Assembly (NCBI GenBank): GCA_902628275.1
Contig: CACOMI010000005.1
Location: forward strand, 1-64,000
From: an uncultured Pelagibacteraceae bacterium
GTDB lineage: Bacteria > Pseudomonadota > Alphaproteobacteria > Pelagibacterales > Pelagibacteraceae
Direction of reading: 5' to 3'
Length of the DNA stretch: 64,000 bases
The notes beneath the pieces were generated by a model, which saw nothing but the letters and a program-made list of their open reading frames with translations, was not told where the DNA came from and searched no databases. The translations under genes were made by a program, and so were the position numbers. Shown one piece after another: positions 8,315 through 17,085 of this stretch; positions within the stretch are counted from its first letter, which is position 1, and every line of letters starts with the position of its first letter.

Positions 8315-9198
8315 CAATTTTTTTTAATGAAATCTTTTATATAATTTTCAATTTTAATTTTAGGGACGTACCCAAGTATTTTTTTAGCGTTGTCATTTGT
8401 TATTATAGATCCAAATCTATCACCTTCTCTTGCTGGTAAGTATTTTGTTTTGGTTTTGAACATTTTAGCTATTTGATTTATAGAATAAGTCCTTTTGGTC
8501 CCAAGCATGTATTCTTTCTGTCTACCTTTTTTCCATGCAAGAAAACAACCCTCAACTATATCGTCTATGTGAGTAAAATCTCTTCTTTGTGTTCCTGGTT
8601 TTACTATACTTAATGGTTTTTTTTTTCTATATAGCTCTTCAAAAATACCAATTACAGCAGACATTGGTGAATTTAATATTTGTCCAGGTCCATAAACATT
8701 ATAAAAATAAACTAGCTCATATTTTAAACCGAACCATTTATTATAATTTTTAATTAGCTCAATATTTTTAGATTTTGACCAGGAATATGGTGATAAATCT
8801 TGATCTTTACCTTTGTTTCCTAAATTACTTGAAGTTGCTGAATAAATTATTTTAATTTTGTTTTTTTTTGCAAATTCAATAACTTTGAAAGAATTGTAAA
8901 TATTATATTCTAAACAAGTTTTATAGTTTTTAAAACTTTGAAAAATTCGTGAAAATTCTCCAAAATGAAAAAGAATTATAATTTTTTTGTTATATTTTTT
9001 TAAAAGTTTATCTATATCTTTGTTTTGACCCTTAATATATTTAACATTCTTGTTTTTAACATGGTTTTTAGCTGTTCCAGATGAGTAGTTATCAAGACTT
9101 ATAATTTTATAATTTATATTTTTTTTTAATAAATACTTGATTAGTGAAGATCCAATAAATCCTGCTCCCCCTGTAATTAGAATAATATCTTTTTTCAT
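8314..9198 (-). CDS. NAD-dependent nucleotide-sugar epimerase/dehydratase (SDR)
   Basis: 294-residue extended short-chain dehydrogenase. It has the glycine-rich NAD site LITGGAGFIGSSLI (residues 7-20), the catalytic YxxxK as Y138 and K142 in SPYSWSKSKN, and the upstream Ser/Thr patch YSATSSN. The substrate-domain signature NVYGPGQ and RDFTHIDDIVEG fit UDP-glucose 4-epimerase-like enzymes. It probably supplies an epimerised nucleotide sugar for the neighbouring glycosyltransferases. It lies 22 bp downstream of the 698-residue transferase and overlaps the GT2 gene. Confidence 0.88.
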   Translation of the reverse strand: MKKDIILITGGAGFIGSSLIKYLLKKNINYKIISLDNYSSGTAKNHVKNKNVKYIKGQNKDIDKLLKKYNKKIIILFHFGEFSRIFQSFKNYKTCLEYNIYNSFKVIEFAKKNKIKIIYSATSSNLGNKGKDQDLSPYSWSKSKNIELIKNYNKWFGLKYELVYFYNVYGPGQILNSPMSAVIGIFEELYRKKKPLSIVKPGTQRRDFTHIDDIVEGCFLAWKKGRQKEYMLGTKRTYSINQIAKMFKTKTKYLPAREGDRFGSIITNDNAKKILGYVPKIKIENYIKDFIKKN

Positions 9199-9220
9199 AA
9201 TTTTTATAAGTTAAAAATAT

Positions 9221-11317
9221 CTACCAAGGAAACTCTTTATTAATGTTAAACGTTTTACTAATTATAAAATCAGCAACAATAGTTGAATTATATTTTTTGT
9301 GGTATTTTATTTTGCCATTTTTAGCAATTTTATTTCTCAAATGATCTTTTTTAAGCATTCTGTTTAGTTTTAAATTTAAATCATTCAATGAATTATAAAA
9401 AACCGCCTCTTTATTTGAAAAAAAATGATCTATCTTAGTATTTTTATCTATTAATGTTGTAATACCATTTCCCATTAGTTGAGCAATTCTATCACTACTA
9501 TAATATTTGAGAGGTTTACCTTGACTTAAATTAAGTGCAATCTTAGAGTTAAAAAGATTTTTTTTAAAATCGTCACCCCAAATTGGCTGAATATTATTCA
9601 TGCCAAATATATTAAACTTCAGATGTGGATTTTTTTTTATCAAATAGTTAATTATATTTTCTCTTTCATCAAATTTTCCTTTCTTTAAAACACCTCTATG
9701 AACTCCATGCGACATTGCAAAAAATAAATCAAATTTAGCATTTTTATTTTTATAAACATTCAAATCATCTAGGGACGGATCCACTGGATTTGGGATGAAT
9801 GAAATTTTAAATTTTTTATTAAATTTAAGGGTTTTAGGGTCTGTTGTACAAAAACTATAATCCATTAAATCTATTTTGTCTAAAAATCTTAATTTATTAT
9901 TTTTCCATTGATTATCCATTCTATCCAAAAACCATTGTGCAATTTTAATTGTTGGAAATTGTTTTTTAATAATTAGCAAACTTTCTTTTTTTATAGAGTC
10001 GGCATGACCAAGAAGAATTAAATCTGGTCTAAAGTTTTTCACCGTTTCAATGAAAGTTTTGTTTAATCTTTTAGAACCCGTCACATCTCTAAGTGATCTA
10101 TAATTACTTAATAAATCTCTATCGCTAAGAGTTAATACTTTATGGTTAAGTTTTATAAGACCATTATTTATTCTTCTACCAGTATTATAAAACAATCTTC
10201 CATTATGTCTCTCATTCAAATTTGTTATGTGTAAAATTTTGATTTTATCAATTTTAGAAACTAAATTTTCATTTAGTAAAAACTCTGATCTATAATTATC
10301 AATTTTATTTGAAGCAAATCTATTTGTTAAATAAAAATTTTTTAAAGAATTTTTTTGATAATTTTTTAATAATTTTTTATTTAATATTAATTTTTTTATA
10401 TTTTTTGAGAAATTATTTGCATCAACTTTTTTAACTATAATGCCATCGGTAATTGTTTCTTTAAGACCTCCTCTATCACTTATTAATACTGCGCAACCTC
10501 TACTAGCTGCTTCTAAACTAGATCTTCCAAATGGTTCATTCCATCTTGAACAAACAACAGCTATTGATGATTTTTCTAAATATTTTAAAACATTGTTATG
10601 GGTTTGAAATCCTAATATTTTTAGTCTTGGATGTTTGAAAATTATTTTTTCTCTTGGTTCATCACCAATAACAATAGATGACCAATCATTGTATTTATCT
10701 AATATTGGTAAAACTGAATTTCCAAAAATATCATAACCTTTAGCTGAATTTAGCTTTCCAACAAAAGCAATAATTTTTCTTTTTTTTTTTAAATTAATTT
10801 TTTTTGTATCAATAGATTGTTTAATAACAAACAATTTTGAAGAAGATTTTAAAGTTTCTGGTAAATCTTTTATAAATCTTGCTTTTGACCAATCACTATT
10901 AAAAATTATTTTATCTAAATTACTTATTAAAAATGTTCTATCTTTAACTAATTTTGAACCATTCATTTCAAGAGGGTCATTATGGAAATATAAAACTTTT
11001 TTTGTGTAGTTAAGTTTAATTAAATACTTCAAATAAGAAGGTCTGTTATGAAATTCTATAATATTTGAATTAAATTTTTTTTCTTCTTTTAAAAATTCTA
11101 AAATGTATGATTTTGACGAGCTTTTTATTAAAGATTTTTCGTAATCAAGATTAACATAATTATTATTAAATTTTTTCTTTTTAATTGTATTACCATAAAC
11201 AATTGTATTTTTTTTGTATTTACTGTGTTTTAAAGTATCTTTGATAAATATCGATACAGCACCTGCGTATTCTGGAGAAAAATTTTCTTTATAAGGTAAT
11301 AAAATTGATATTTTCAT
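9221..11317 (-). CDS. Large two-domain glycosyltransferase (GT4 + CgeB-like)
   Basis: 698 residues, about twice a usual GT-B enzyme. Residues 1-345 look like GT4: MKISILLPYKENFSPEYAGA at the start, FVGKLNSAKGYDIFG, and the donor motif RWNEPFGRSSLEAA with the conserved glutamates. Residues about 350-698 form a second GT-B-like unit (HITNLNERHNGRLFYNTGRR ... LNLSQGKPLKYYSSDRIAQL) resembling CgeB/Glyco_trans_1_2 proteins. It may therefore add two sugars in succession. An A11 run on the coding strand (10780-10790) could slip. The ATG overlaps the GIY-YIG stop (ATGA). Confidence 0.8.
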   Translation of the reverse strand: MKISILLPYKENFSPEYAGAVSIFIKDTLKHSKYKKNTIVYGNTIKKKKFNNNYVNLDYEKSLIKSSSKSYILEFLKEEKKFNSNIIEFHNRPSYLKYLIKLNYTKKVLYFHNDPLEMNGSKLVKDRTFLISNLDKIIFNSDWSKARFIKDLPETLKSSSKLFVIKQSIDTKKINLKKKRKIIAFVGKLNSAKGYDIFGNSVLPILDKYNDWSSIVIGDEPREKIIFKHPRLKILGFQTHNNVLKYLEKSSIAVVCSRWNEPFGRSSLEAASRGCAVLISDRGGLKETITDGIIVKKVDANNFSKNIKKLILNKKLLKNYQKNSLKNFYLTNRFASNKIDNYRSEFLLNENLVSKIDKIKILHITNLNERHNGRLFYNTGRRINNGLIKLNHKVLTLSDRDLLSNYRSLRDVTGSKRLNKTFIETVKNFRPDLILLGHADSIKKESLLIIKKQFPTIKIAQWFLDRMDNQWKNNKLRFLDKIDLMDYSFCTTDPKTLKFNKKFKISFIPNPVDPSLDDLNVYKNKNAKFDLFFAMSHGVHRGVLKKGKFDERENIINYLIKKNPHLKFNIFGMNNIQPIWGDDFKKNLFNSKIALNLSQGKPLKYYSSDRIAQLMGNGITTLIDKNTKIDHFFSNKEAVFYNSLNDLNLKLNRMLKKDHLRNKIAKNGKIKYHKKYNSTIVADFIISKTFNINKEFPW

Positions 11318-11568
11318 TTTTCTGATTTTTCTAAAATTTTTTTTCTCAATACTTTATCTTTTTTAAGCTTATATTCATATGACATAGCTTCATTTTTTGT
11401 TTTAAATTTTTTTTGATAAATTATCTTCCATTTATATCCTCTGGTAGATTTTGCACCAGTATTTGAATTATGTTTTTCTAATCTTTTATTAATATTTACA
11501 CTATATCCGACGTAGGTTTTTTTTTTACCTGGAGTCGTAGTTTTTAATAAATATGTATAATAAAACAT
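11314..11568 (-). CDS. GIY-YIG domain protein (small nuclease family)
   Basis: 84 residues, essentially one GIY-YIG domain. The GIY/YIG elements read YTY (residues 4-6) and TYVGYS, followed by the catalytic Arg in KRLEKHN and the metal-binding Glu in KNEAMSYEYKLKK. Stand-alone members (UPF0213/YhbQ-like) are structure-branching or repair-type nucleases of uncertain role. The domain starts at residue 3, so the ATG at 11568 is firm; it lies only 5 nt after the 3' CCA of tRNA-Glu, with no room for a Shine-Dalgarno. The gene overlaps the large glycosyltransferase and forms the right edge of the cassette. Confidence 0.85.
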   Translation of the reverse strand: MFYYTYLLKTTTPGKKKTYVGYSVNINKRLEKHNSNTGAKSTRGYKWKIIYQKKFKTKNEAMSYEYKLKKDKVLRKKILEKSEK

Positions 11569-11573
11569 ATAAA

Positions 11574-11648
11574 TGGCGGTCCCTAGGGGAATCGAACCCC
11601 TCTTTCGAGGATGAAAACCACGTGTCCTAACCGATAGACGAAGGGACC
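11574..11648 (-). tRNA. tRNA-Glu (UUC)
   Basis: 75 nt including encoded CCA. Acceptor GGTCCCT/AGGGACC, D-arm GTC...GAC, anticodon loop TTTTCAT with anticodon TTC, T-arm AGGGG/CCCCT with TTCGATT. The anticodon stem CGTGG/CCTCG has a U-U mismatch at its middle pair. It is the right-hand boundary of the glycan cassette. Confidence 0.95.
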
Positions 11649-11691
11649 AGAAGCTGCTTTTTATTGTAAATTAGATAATTAATCAAGCTTA

Positions 11692-12636
11692 TCATATAAT
11701 TTTTTGTTTCAATTTTATTACTTTCCTCAGAGCAGATGATTTATGTGTTACTAGTGTCTCAGATGTAAACTCTTCACCATCAATATTTATGCCTGAAACT
11801 AGATCACCGGAAGTTATGCCTGTGGCACAAAAAATAGTGTCACCTGAAATTATCTCATCTAATTCATATTTTTTTGATAAATCTTTTATACCCATTTCAG
11901 TAGCTCTTTTTTTTTCTTTATCAGTTTTAAATAAAAATCTTCCTTGAAAATTACAATCAAAAGTGTCAAGTGCAGCAGCGGCTAACACACCTTCAGGACC
12001 ACCACCAATGCCTAAAAATATATCTACATTATATTTTTCTTCAGTAACTAATAATGCTCCAGAAACATCACCATCAGTAATTAACTTTAATTTTACTTTA
12101 AGTTTTTTTAATTCATTTAAAATTTTTTTGTGTCTTGGTCTATCTAATATACAAGCGGTTAAATTTTCTGGCTTTTTATTAAGGTATTCACTAAGGTTGA
12201 AAATATTTTTTTTTATTGAATAATCTAAATCTATAACATTTTTTTCTTTTACACTTGTTGATATTTTTTCCATATAAGTTTCTGGTGCAGCAAATAAATT
12301 ATTTTTTTCAGACACAGCTATAACTGATAAAGCACCAGGTAAATTGTTTGCAGCGAAATTGGTACCTTCTAATGGATCAACAGCTATATCAAATTTTGGA
12401 CCATTTTTCGTACCTAGATTTTCACCAATATAAAGCATTGGAGCTTTATCAAGTTCACCCTCTCCTATAACTATTCTTCCATCGATATTTAATTTATTTA
12501 GTTCAGATCTCATGGAGTCTACAGCAGCTTTATCAGCAGCTATTTTGTTTTTTTTTCCAACTAAATAAAAAGAGGACAGAGCTGCTTTTGATGATATGTT
12601 TACAAATTGATTAATAAATTTTTTATCTATAGCCAT
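11692..12636 (-). CDS. glpX: Class II fructose-1,6-bisphosphatase
   Basis: 314 residues, the usual GlpX length. Hydrolyses fructose-1,6-bisphosphate to fructose-6-phosphate in gluconeogenesis; some alphaproteobacterial members also act on sedoheptulose-1,7-bisphosphate. Visible motifs: GEGELDKAPMLYIGE and AVDPLEGTNFAANN (metal and phosphate site), ITDGDVSGAL, and GIGGGPEGVLAAAAL. Starts at ATG 12636, whose last base region overlaps the stop of the SbmA-like gene, so the tRNA-Pro/NDUFS4/SbmA/GlpX genes form one leftward run. Confidence 0.95.
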   Translation of the reverse strand: MAIDKKFINQFVNISSKAALSSFYLVGKKNKIAADKAAVDSMRSELNKLNIDGRIVIGEGELDKAPMLYIGENLGTKNGPKFDIAVDPLEGTNFAANNLPGALSVIAVSEKNNLFAAPETYMEKISTSVKEKNVIDLDYSIKKNIFNLSEYLNKKPENLTACILDRPRHKKILNELKKLKVKLKLITDGDVSGALLVTEEKYNVDIFLGIGGGPEGVLAAAALDTFDCNFQGRFLFKTDKEKKRATEMGIKDLSKKYELDEIISGDTIFCATGITSGDLVSGINIDGEEFTSETLVTHKSSALRKVIKLKQKII

Positions 12637-13628
12637 TAAACTTTTTCATCGATTAATTCATCTTGTTTAATCTTTGACTCAAATTCACTTAAACGTTTAT
12701 AAACACTAGCAAGCTCTATAATAGTTGGCCATGCTTTTAGTAAATATTGCATTGATCCTTCAACTCTTCCAAAAGCTCTTATAATTTGCTGCATAACTCC
12801 TAAAGTAACTACACCAGCGACAATAGCGGGAGCTAAAAAAACATACGCGGATAATACATTGGCTTGTAAATACGCAATTCGTCCAATATTAAAATAAAGA
12901 TATCTTAAATAACTTAAAAAATGAATTTTACGTACATCGTCAAATAGTTCGTCAATTGTTTTTGGTCTTACACTACCATCATCCTCTGCGATAACTAAAA
13001 TTTTCCTATATGCAGCTTCTTGTTTTTGTAAATCATATTCGATACCAACTAGTCTTAAAATAAAACCAAGCACAATTAAAAAAACAGTTCCCCCAATAGT
13101 CCAAATCAATGCTCCTACTATTAATCCGTATTCCCATTCCCCAAAAAAGAAAATTGGAATGCCTACACTTAAGCCAAATAATATAGGAATAAATTGAATT
13201 AAAATCATTATAGACTCTATCAAACTTGTACCTAATCCTTCCATGATTCTCGTAAATTTTATTGTATCTTCTTGTACCCTTTGTGATGCACCTTCAATTT
13301 TACGAGCTTTATCATAAACAGAATGATACCATTCAACCATTGCTGTTCTCCATCTAAATAAGTAATGAGCAGTAAAGAAACTGATAGCTACATAAACAGC
13401 AATATACATTGCTGCCAATGTAATAAATGAAAACAAGCTTGCAAAGTATTCGTCTATAGTAACAGCGTTTGGTTCTGCAAGTGCTTTCTGTATCATGTCA
13501 TAAAAAATACCAAACCACTCATTTATTTTAACGTCTATTTCAACTTGTACCCAAAGTGATGATAGAATAATGAAAGATCCCAACCAAGACCAAATAAACC
13601 AATTCTTTTGAGTGAAAAATCTAAACAT
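12636..13628 (-). CDS. SbmA/BacA-like inner-membrane transporter
   Basis: 330 residues with six to seven hydrophobic segments and the SbmA/BacA signature elements: FRWRTAMVEWYHSVYDKARKI, a loop ASQRVQEDTIKFTRI, and FNIGRIAYLQANVLSAYVFL toward the C-terminus. SbmA/BacA proteins are proton-driven peptide importers that share the transmembrane fold of some ABC exporters but have no ATPase domain, as here. Length is somewhat short of the ~400 residues of E. coli SbmA. Substrate is unknown; small peptides or peptide-like compounds are plausible. Confidence 0.85.
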   Translation of the reverse strand: MFRFFTQKNWFIWSWLGSFIILSSLWVQVEIDVKINEWFGIFYDMIQKALAEPNAVTIDEYFASLFSFITLAAMYIAVYVAISFFTAHYLFRWRTAMVEWYHSVYDKARKIEGASQRVQEDTIKFTRIMEGLGTSLIESIMILIQFIPILFGLSVGIPIFFFGEWEYGLIVGALIWTIGGTVFLIVLGFILRLVGIEYDLQKQEAAYRKILVIAEDDGSVRPKTIDELFDDVRKIHFLSYLRYLYFNIGRIAYLQANVLSAYVFLAPAIVAGVVTLGVMQQIIRAFGRVEGSMQYLLKAWPTIIELASVYKRLSEFESKIKQDELIDEKV

Positions 13629-13631
13629 TAA

Positions 13632-13913
13632 TTATTTTATAAAATTGTCTGCATAAGATTTCTTTACAGTTTTTCTTTTTCGGGGTTCAATTAATTCAAA
13701 ATCAATTTTTTTCTTTTTTGCATAATTAATTGCTAGTTCTTTAGATGAAAATTCTAACTTTAGCTCTGTATATGTATCAGATGAACTTTCCCACCCCATT
13801 AAAGGATTTATTGTTGGATCTTTAGTTTTAAATTCTAAAATCCATTTAACATTTTTTGCTAATCCCGACTGCATAGGGTTTTTATTTGGAATATAAATAA
13901 TTGCTTTTTTCAT
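13632..13913 (-). CDS. Complex I accessory subunit, NDUFS4/ETC_C1 family
   Basis: 93 residues. The start KKAIIYIPNKNPMQSG and the core WESSSDTYTELKLEFSSKELAINYAKK match the small NDUFS4-type accessory subunit of NADH:ubiquinone oxidoreductase found in Alphaproteobacteria and mitochondria. It sits on the peripheral arm and stabilises the enzyme. The family N-terminus fixes the ATG at 13913, which is only 6 nt after the 3' CCA of tRNA-Pro, so no classical ribosome binding site is present if the tRNA is processed. Next gene downstream begins 3 bp away. Confidence 0.9.
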   Translation of the reverse strand: MKKAIIYIPNKNPMQSGLAKNVKWILEFKTKDPTINPLMGWESSSDTYTELKLEFSSKELAINYAKKKKIDFELIEPRKRKTVKKSYADNFIK

Positions 13914-13919
13914 AATAGA

Positions 13920-13996
<77 letters not shown>

Positions 13997-14090
13997 ACCC
14001 GAGTACTAATACAGTAGTTATTGATAATTTCAATGTATAAAGATACCAAAATTAAAAGAAATTTGATTAAAATCTGGTATATAACGAAGC

Positions 14091-14588
14091 ATGATAATTA
14101 CTTGTCCAAATTGTAATAAGCAATTCAAAATTGATAATTCACTTATACCAGATGAAGGTAGAGATTTGCAATGTGGTTCATGTAATGTTGTTTGGTTTTA
14201 TAAAATTGAAGAAAAAAATAATGACGTATTAGAACTGAAAGAGGAAATTGTCAGTGAATACATTGAAACAAAAGCTGAAAATAAAAAGGACAAAATAGAA
14301 GAAAAAAATAACCCACAAGACATAATTAATACTGAAATAAATAATAAAAAAAAAGAAGAAAATTCAGAAAAACAAAAAAATACAAGTACACTTAAAAAAA
14401 CAGAAAATAAGGGAAGTAAGTTTTTTTCTTATTTAATAGTATTTATTATATCTTTTGTTGCATTAATTATCTTGATTGATACTCTAAAAACTCCACTAAT
14501 TAATGTTTTTCCAGGAATAGAAATTATACTATTTAACCTTTTTGAAACATTGCAAGATATAAAACTATTTATTATAGACCTAACTTAA
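14091..14588 (+). CDS. Zinc-ribbon (MJ0042-type) membrane protein
   Basis: 165 residues. The first 36 form a zinc ribbon with C5, C8, C28 and C31 (ITCPNCNK ... LQCGSCNVVW), the MJ0042 pattern common in alphaproteobacterial proteins. A long charged, Lys/Glu/Asn-rich linker (about 38-108) follows, then one transmembrane helix at about 112-132 and a short tail. Function of this family is not established; the tethered zinc ribbon may act in regulation or assembly. It is 6 bp upstream of nhaA. Confidence 0.75.
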   Translation: MIITCPNCNKQFKIDNSLIPDEGRDLQCGSCNVVWFYKIEEKNNDVLELKEEIVSEYIETKAENKKDKIEEKNNPQDIINTEINNKKKEENSEKQKNTSTLKKTENKGSKFFSYLIVFIISFVALIILIDTLKTPLINVFPGIEIILFNLFETLQDIKLFIIDLT

Positions 14589-14594
14589 TTTTTT

Positions 14595-15776
14595 ATGATT
14601 AAATATATATCTAATCCTTTTAGATGGTTTTTTAAATTAGAAGCTGCCAGTGGACTTGTATTATTGTTTGCTGCGATAATTGCATTATTTATAAGCAATT
14701 CTGGACTAGCAGATTTATATTTTGCTACTCTAAATAAGTATTTATTCATAGGTATTAATAATTTTGGATTAAAATTATCAGTATTGCATTGGATCAATGA
14801 TGCCTTGATGGCAATTTTCTTTTTCTTTGTTACTTTAGAAATTAAAAGAGAATTTTTACAAGGTGAACTTTCTAATATTAAACAAGCTTTATTACCAATA
14901 ATAGCTGCTGTAGGAGGAATGTTAGTTCCAGCATTATTTTATGTTTTCATAAACCTAGGTGATAGTGAAACTTTAAATGGATGGGCTATTCCCTCAGCTA
15001 CTGATATTGCTTTTTCTTTAGGAGTTTTGTCTTTGCTAGGTAAAAGAGTTCCTTTATCTTTAAAAGTATTTTTAACTGCGTTAGCTATAATTGATGATTT
15101 AGGAGCAATAGTAATTATCGCCCTATTCTATTCTGGAGATTTGAGTATTAAGTATTTAACTTTAATGTTATTAGCTTTTATTGTTTTGTTATTAATTAAC
15201 AAATTTAATATTAAAAAGTTCTTACCTTATTTAGTTGTTGGACTCTTCCTTTGGGATTTTACACATAACTCAGGAATACACGCTACTATTGCTGGTGTTT
15301 TGTTAGCTATGACAATTCCACATAGAAAAAAAGAAAAAGATTTTTCTTTATTAATAAAAATTGAACATGCAATTAGTCCATATGTTGCTTTTGGAATAAT
15401 GCCTTTATTTGCATTTGCCAATGCCGGTGTATCTCTAGAGGGTTTATCGTTTGCCTCATTACTTGATAAGGTTCCCCTAGGAATCGTATTAGGACTATTC
15501 CTTGGTAAACAACTAGGTGTTTTTGTATTCTCTTATGTATCTATAAAATTGAAAGTAGCACAAATGCCAAACGACACAAGTTGGTACAATTTTTATGGTG
15601 TAGGAGTTCTTACTGGTATTGGTTTCACAATGAGCTTATTTGTTGGAAATTTAGCTTTTGTTGAAAATATGCAATATATGGATGGTGTAAAAATAGGTGT
15701 GTTAACTGGATCATTGTTATCTACTTTATTTGGTTATTTTTTAATATTACTTACGCCAAATAAACCTAGCAAATGA
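14595..15776 (+). CDS. nhaA: Na+/H+ antiporter NhaA
   Basis: 393 residues, about twelve transmembrane segments, full length. Exports sodium in exchange for protons across the inner membrane. The ion-binding aspartate pair is D167-D168 in LAIIDDLGAIVIIALFYS, and the unwound-helix patch PSATDIAFSLG carries the conserved TD. Other family stretches are FFFVTLEIKREF and GVLTGIGFTMSLFVG. Starts with ATG at 14595. Its stop overlaps the ATG of the glutathione peroxidase gene (ATGA), implying co-translation. Confidence 0.96.
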   Translation: MIKYISNPFRWFFKLEAASGLVLLFAAIIALFISNSGLADLYFATLNKYLFIGINNFGLKLSVLHWINDALMAIFFFFVTLEIKREFLQGELSNIKQALLPIIAAVGGMLVPALFYVFINLGDSETLNGWAIPSATDIAFSLGVLSLLGKRVPLSLKVFLTALAIIDDLGAIVIIALFYSGDLSIKYLTLMLLAFIVLLLINKFNIKKFLPYLVVGLFLWDFTHNSGIHATIAGVLLAMTIPHRKKEKDFSLLIKIEHAISPYVAFGIMPLFAFANAGVSLEGLSFASLLDKVPLGIVLGLFLGKQLGVFVFSYVSIKLKVAQMPNDTSWYNFYGVGVLTGIGFTMSLFVGNLAFVENMQYMDGVKIGVLTGSLLSTLFGYFLILLTPNKPSK

Positions 15777-16315
15777 GAAAAATAATATTTCTATTATCTA
15801 TAATCATGCTTTTCTTTAAAACTTCAGCAACTGCGAACTATGAAAAAATAATTTATGAATTAAGTATAGAGAGCATAACTGGAGAGACAATTAATTTTAA
15901 AGATTATAAAAATAAAGTTATTTTAGTTGTAAATACAGCAAGTTACTGTGGATTTACAAAACAATATGATGAATTACAAGAATTGTGGGATTTATATAAA
16001 GAAAAAGGTTTAATTGTTCTTGGTGTTCCTTCTAATTCATTTAATCAAGAAAAAAATAATAATAAAGATATCAAAGAATTTTGTGAAGTAAATTTTAATA
16101 TTAACTTTCCTCTAACTACATTAACTGAAGTTAAAGGTAAAAATGCTCATGAACTTTTTAAATGGGCAAAAAAAAATCATGGTAAGTCGGCTGAACCAAA
16201 GTGGAATTTTCATAAAATTTTAATTAATAAAGAAGGTAAAGTTCAAGATACATTTGCATCATTTACAAAACCAACTTCAAAAAAAATAATTAAAGCCATA
16301 GAAAATATCTTATAA
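15773..16315 (+). CDS. Glutathione peroxidase family, secreted, Cys-type
   Basis: 180 residues with an N-terminal signal-like segment (about 1-20), so probably periplasmic. Thiol peroxidase reducing hydroperoxides. The catalytic triad/tetrad is present: C59 (NTASYCGFTKQY), Q92 (SNSFNQ), W144 and N145 (PKWNFHKIL). The conserved GVPSNSFNQ block is intact. Bacterial cysteine homologues often prefer thioredoxin to glutathione; the electron donor in the periplasm is unclear. Its last 6 bp overlap the convergent metallohydrolase gene. Confidence 0.92.
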   Translation: MRKIIFLLSIIMLFFKTSATANYEKIIYELSIESITGETINFKDYKNKVILVVNTASYCGFTKQYDELQELWDLYKEKGLIVLGVPSNSFNQEKNNNKDIKEFCEVNFNINFPLTTLTEVKGKNAHELFKWAKKNHGKSAEPKWNFHKILINKEGKVQDTFASFTKPTSKKIIKAIENIL

Positions 16316-17080
16316 GTTTATTGTTAATCCATCATGTGCAGGAATAACATTTTTGGGTATCATTTTTTTAAGTACTTTATAATCTAATACTGGTGATAAG
16401 TTAGTAAGAATAGCTTTTTTGGGTTTGAATTTTTTAATTATAGCAAGTGAAGTTTCTAAATTAAAATGTGATGGATGATAATTGTACCATAAGCAATCAA
16501 TAATTAAATATTGAAGATTTTTAAAATATTTATAATCTTTGTTATAAATTTTACTAACATCACTAATATAAGCTAATTTTTTATTAATTATAAAGCAATT
16601 TGATTTTACTTTACCATGCTGAACCATAATTGATTGAATACCAATTTTTTTATTATTATTTTTAGTAAATATTTTTTTAGGTAATTTATTAAGTTTTAGT
16701 GTTGCAGGATATTCTTTTGAAAAACTTTTAAATATATAAGAAAATGAAGAACTAAGATATTTAGAAGTATATTTATCAGCATAAACATCAAGCTGTTTTC
16801 TGCTGTTTATATAAAAAGATCTCAAATCATTTATCCCATGTGTCTGATCACCATGCATATGAGAATATAATACTTTATTAATTTTTTTTATTTTATGTTT
16901 TAAAAGTTGTTGTCGTAGGTCAGGAGATGTATCTATAAGAATATTTTCATCTGTGGTTTTTATTAAAGCTGAACATCTTGTTCTGTAATTTTTTTTATTA
17001 TTAGGATCACAATTTCCAAAGAAACCATCTGGTCTTGGTACACCCATTGAACTACCACAGCCTAAAATAATAAATTTCAT
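16310..17080 (-). CDS. MBL-fold metallo-hydrolase (PhnP-like subfamily)
   Basis: 256 residues. The N-terminus FIILGCGSSMGVPRP and the following GNCDPNNKKNYRTRCSALI match the alphaproteobacterial MBL family annotated as phosphoribosyl cyclic-phosphate or similar hydrolases. The metal motif reads SHMHGDQTHGINDLR, with Gln where canonical MBL enzymes have the second His of DH, and the late motif reads LTNLSPVLDY. From memory the DQTHGI form is usual for this subfamily, so I do not treat it as decay. The substrate is unknown. ATG 17080 is preferred to TTG 17089. It follows tatD closely. Confidence 0.82.
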   Translation of the reverse strand: MKFIILGCGSSMGVPRPDGFFGNCDPNNKKNYRTRCSALIKTTDENILIDTSPDLRQQLLKHKIKKINKVLYSHMHGDQTHGINDLRSFYINSRKQLDVYADKYTSKYLSSSFSYIFKSFSKEYPATLKLNKLPKKIFTKNNNKKIGIQSIMVQHGKVKSNCFIINKKLAYISDVSKIYNKDYKYFKNLQYLIIDCLWYNYHPSHFNLETSLAIIKKFKPKKAILTNLSPVLDYKVLKKMIPKNVIPAHDGLTINL

Positions 17081-17085
17081 TAATT

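Noticed and set aside
11574-11600. tRNA-Glu 3' end as a direct-repeat attachment site for the island
   Set aside because: No convincing second copy of the tRNA end was seen near the recombinase; only short words such as TAGGGGAA at 3062 match.
16310-17080. Loss of metal ligands in the MBL hydrolase (DQ for DH, TN for TH)
   Set aside because: From memory the DQTHGI and LTN patterns are normal for this alphaproteobacterial subfamily, so not evidence of decay.
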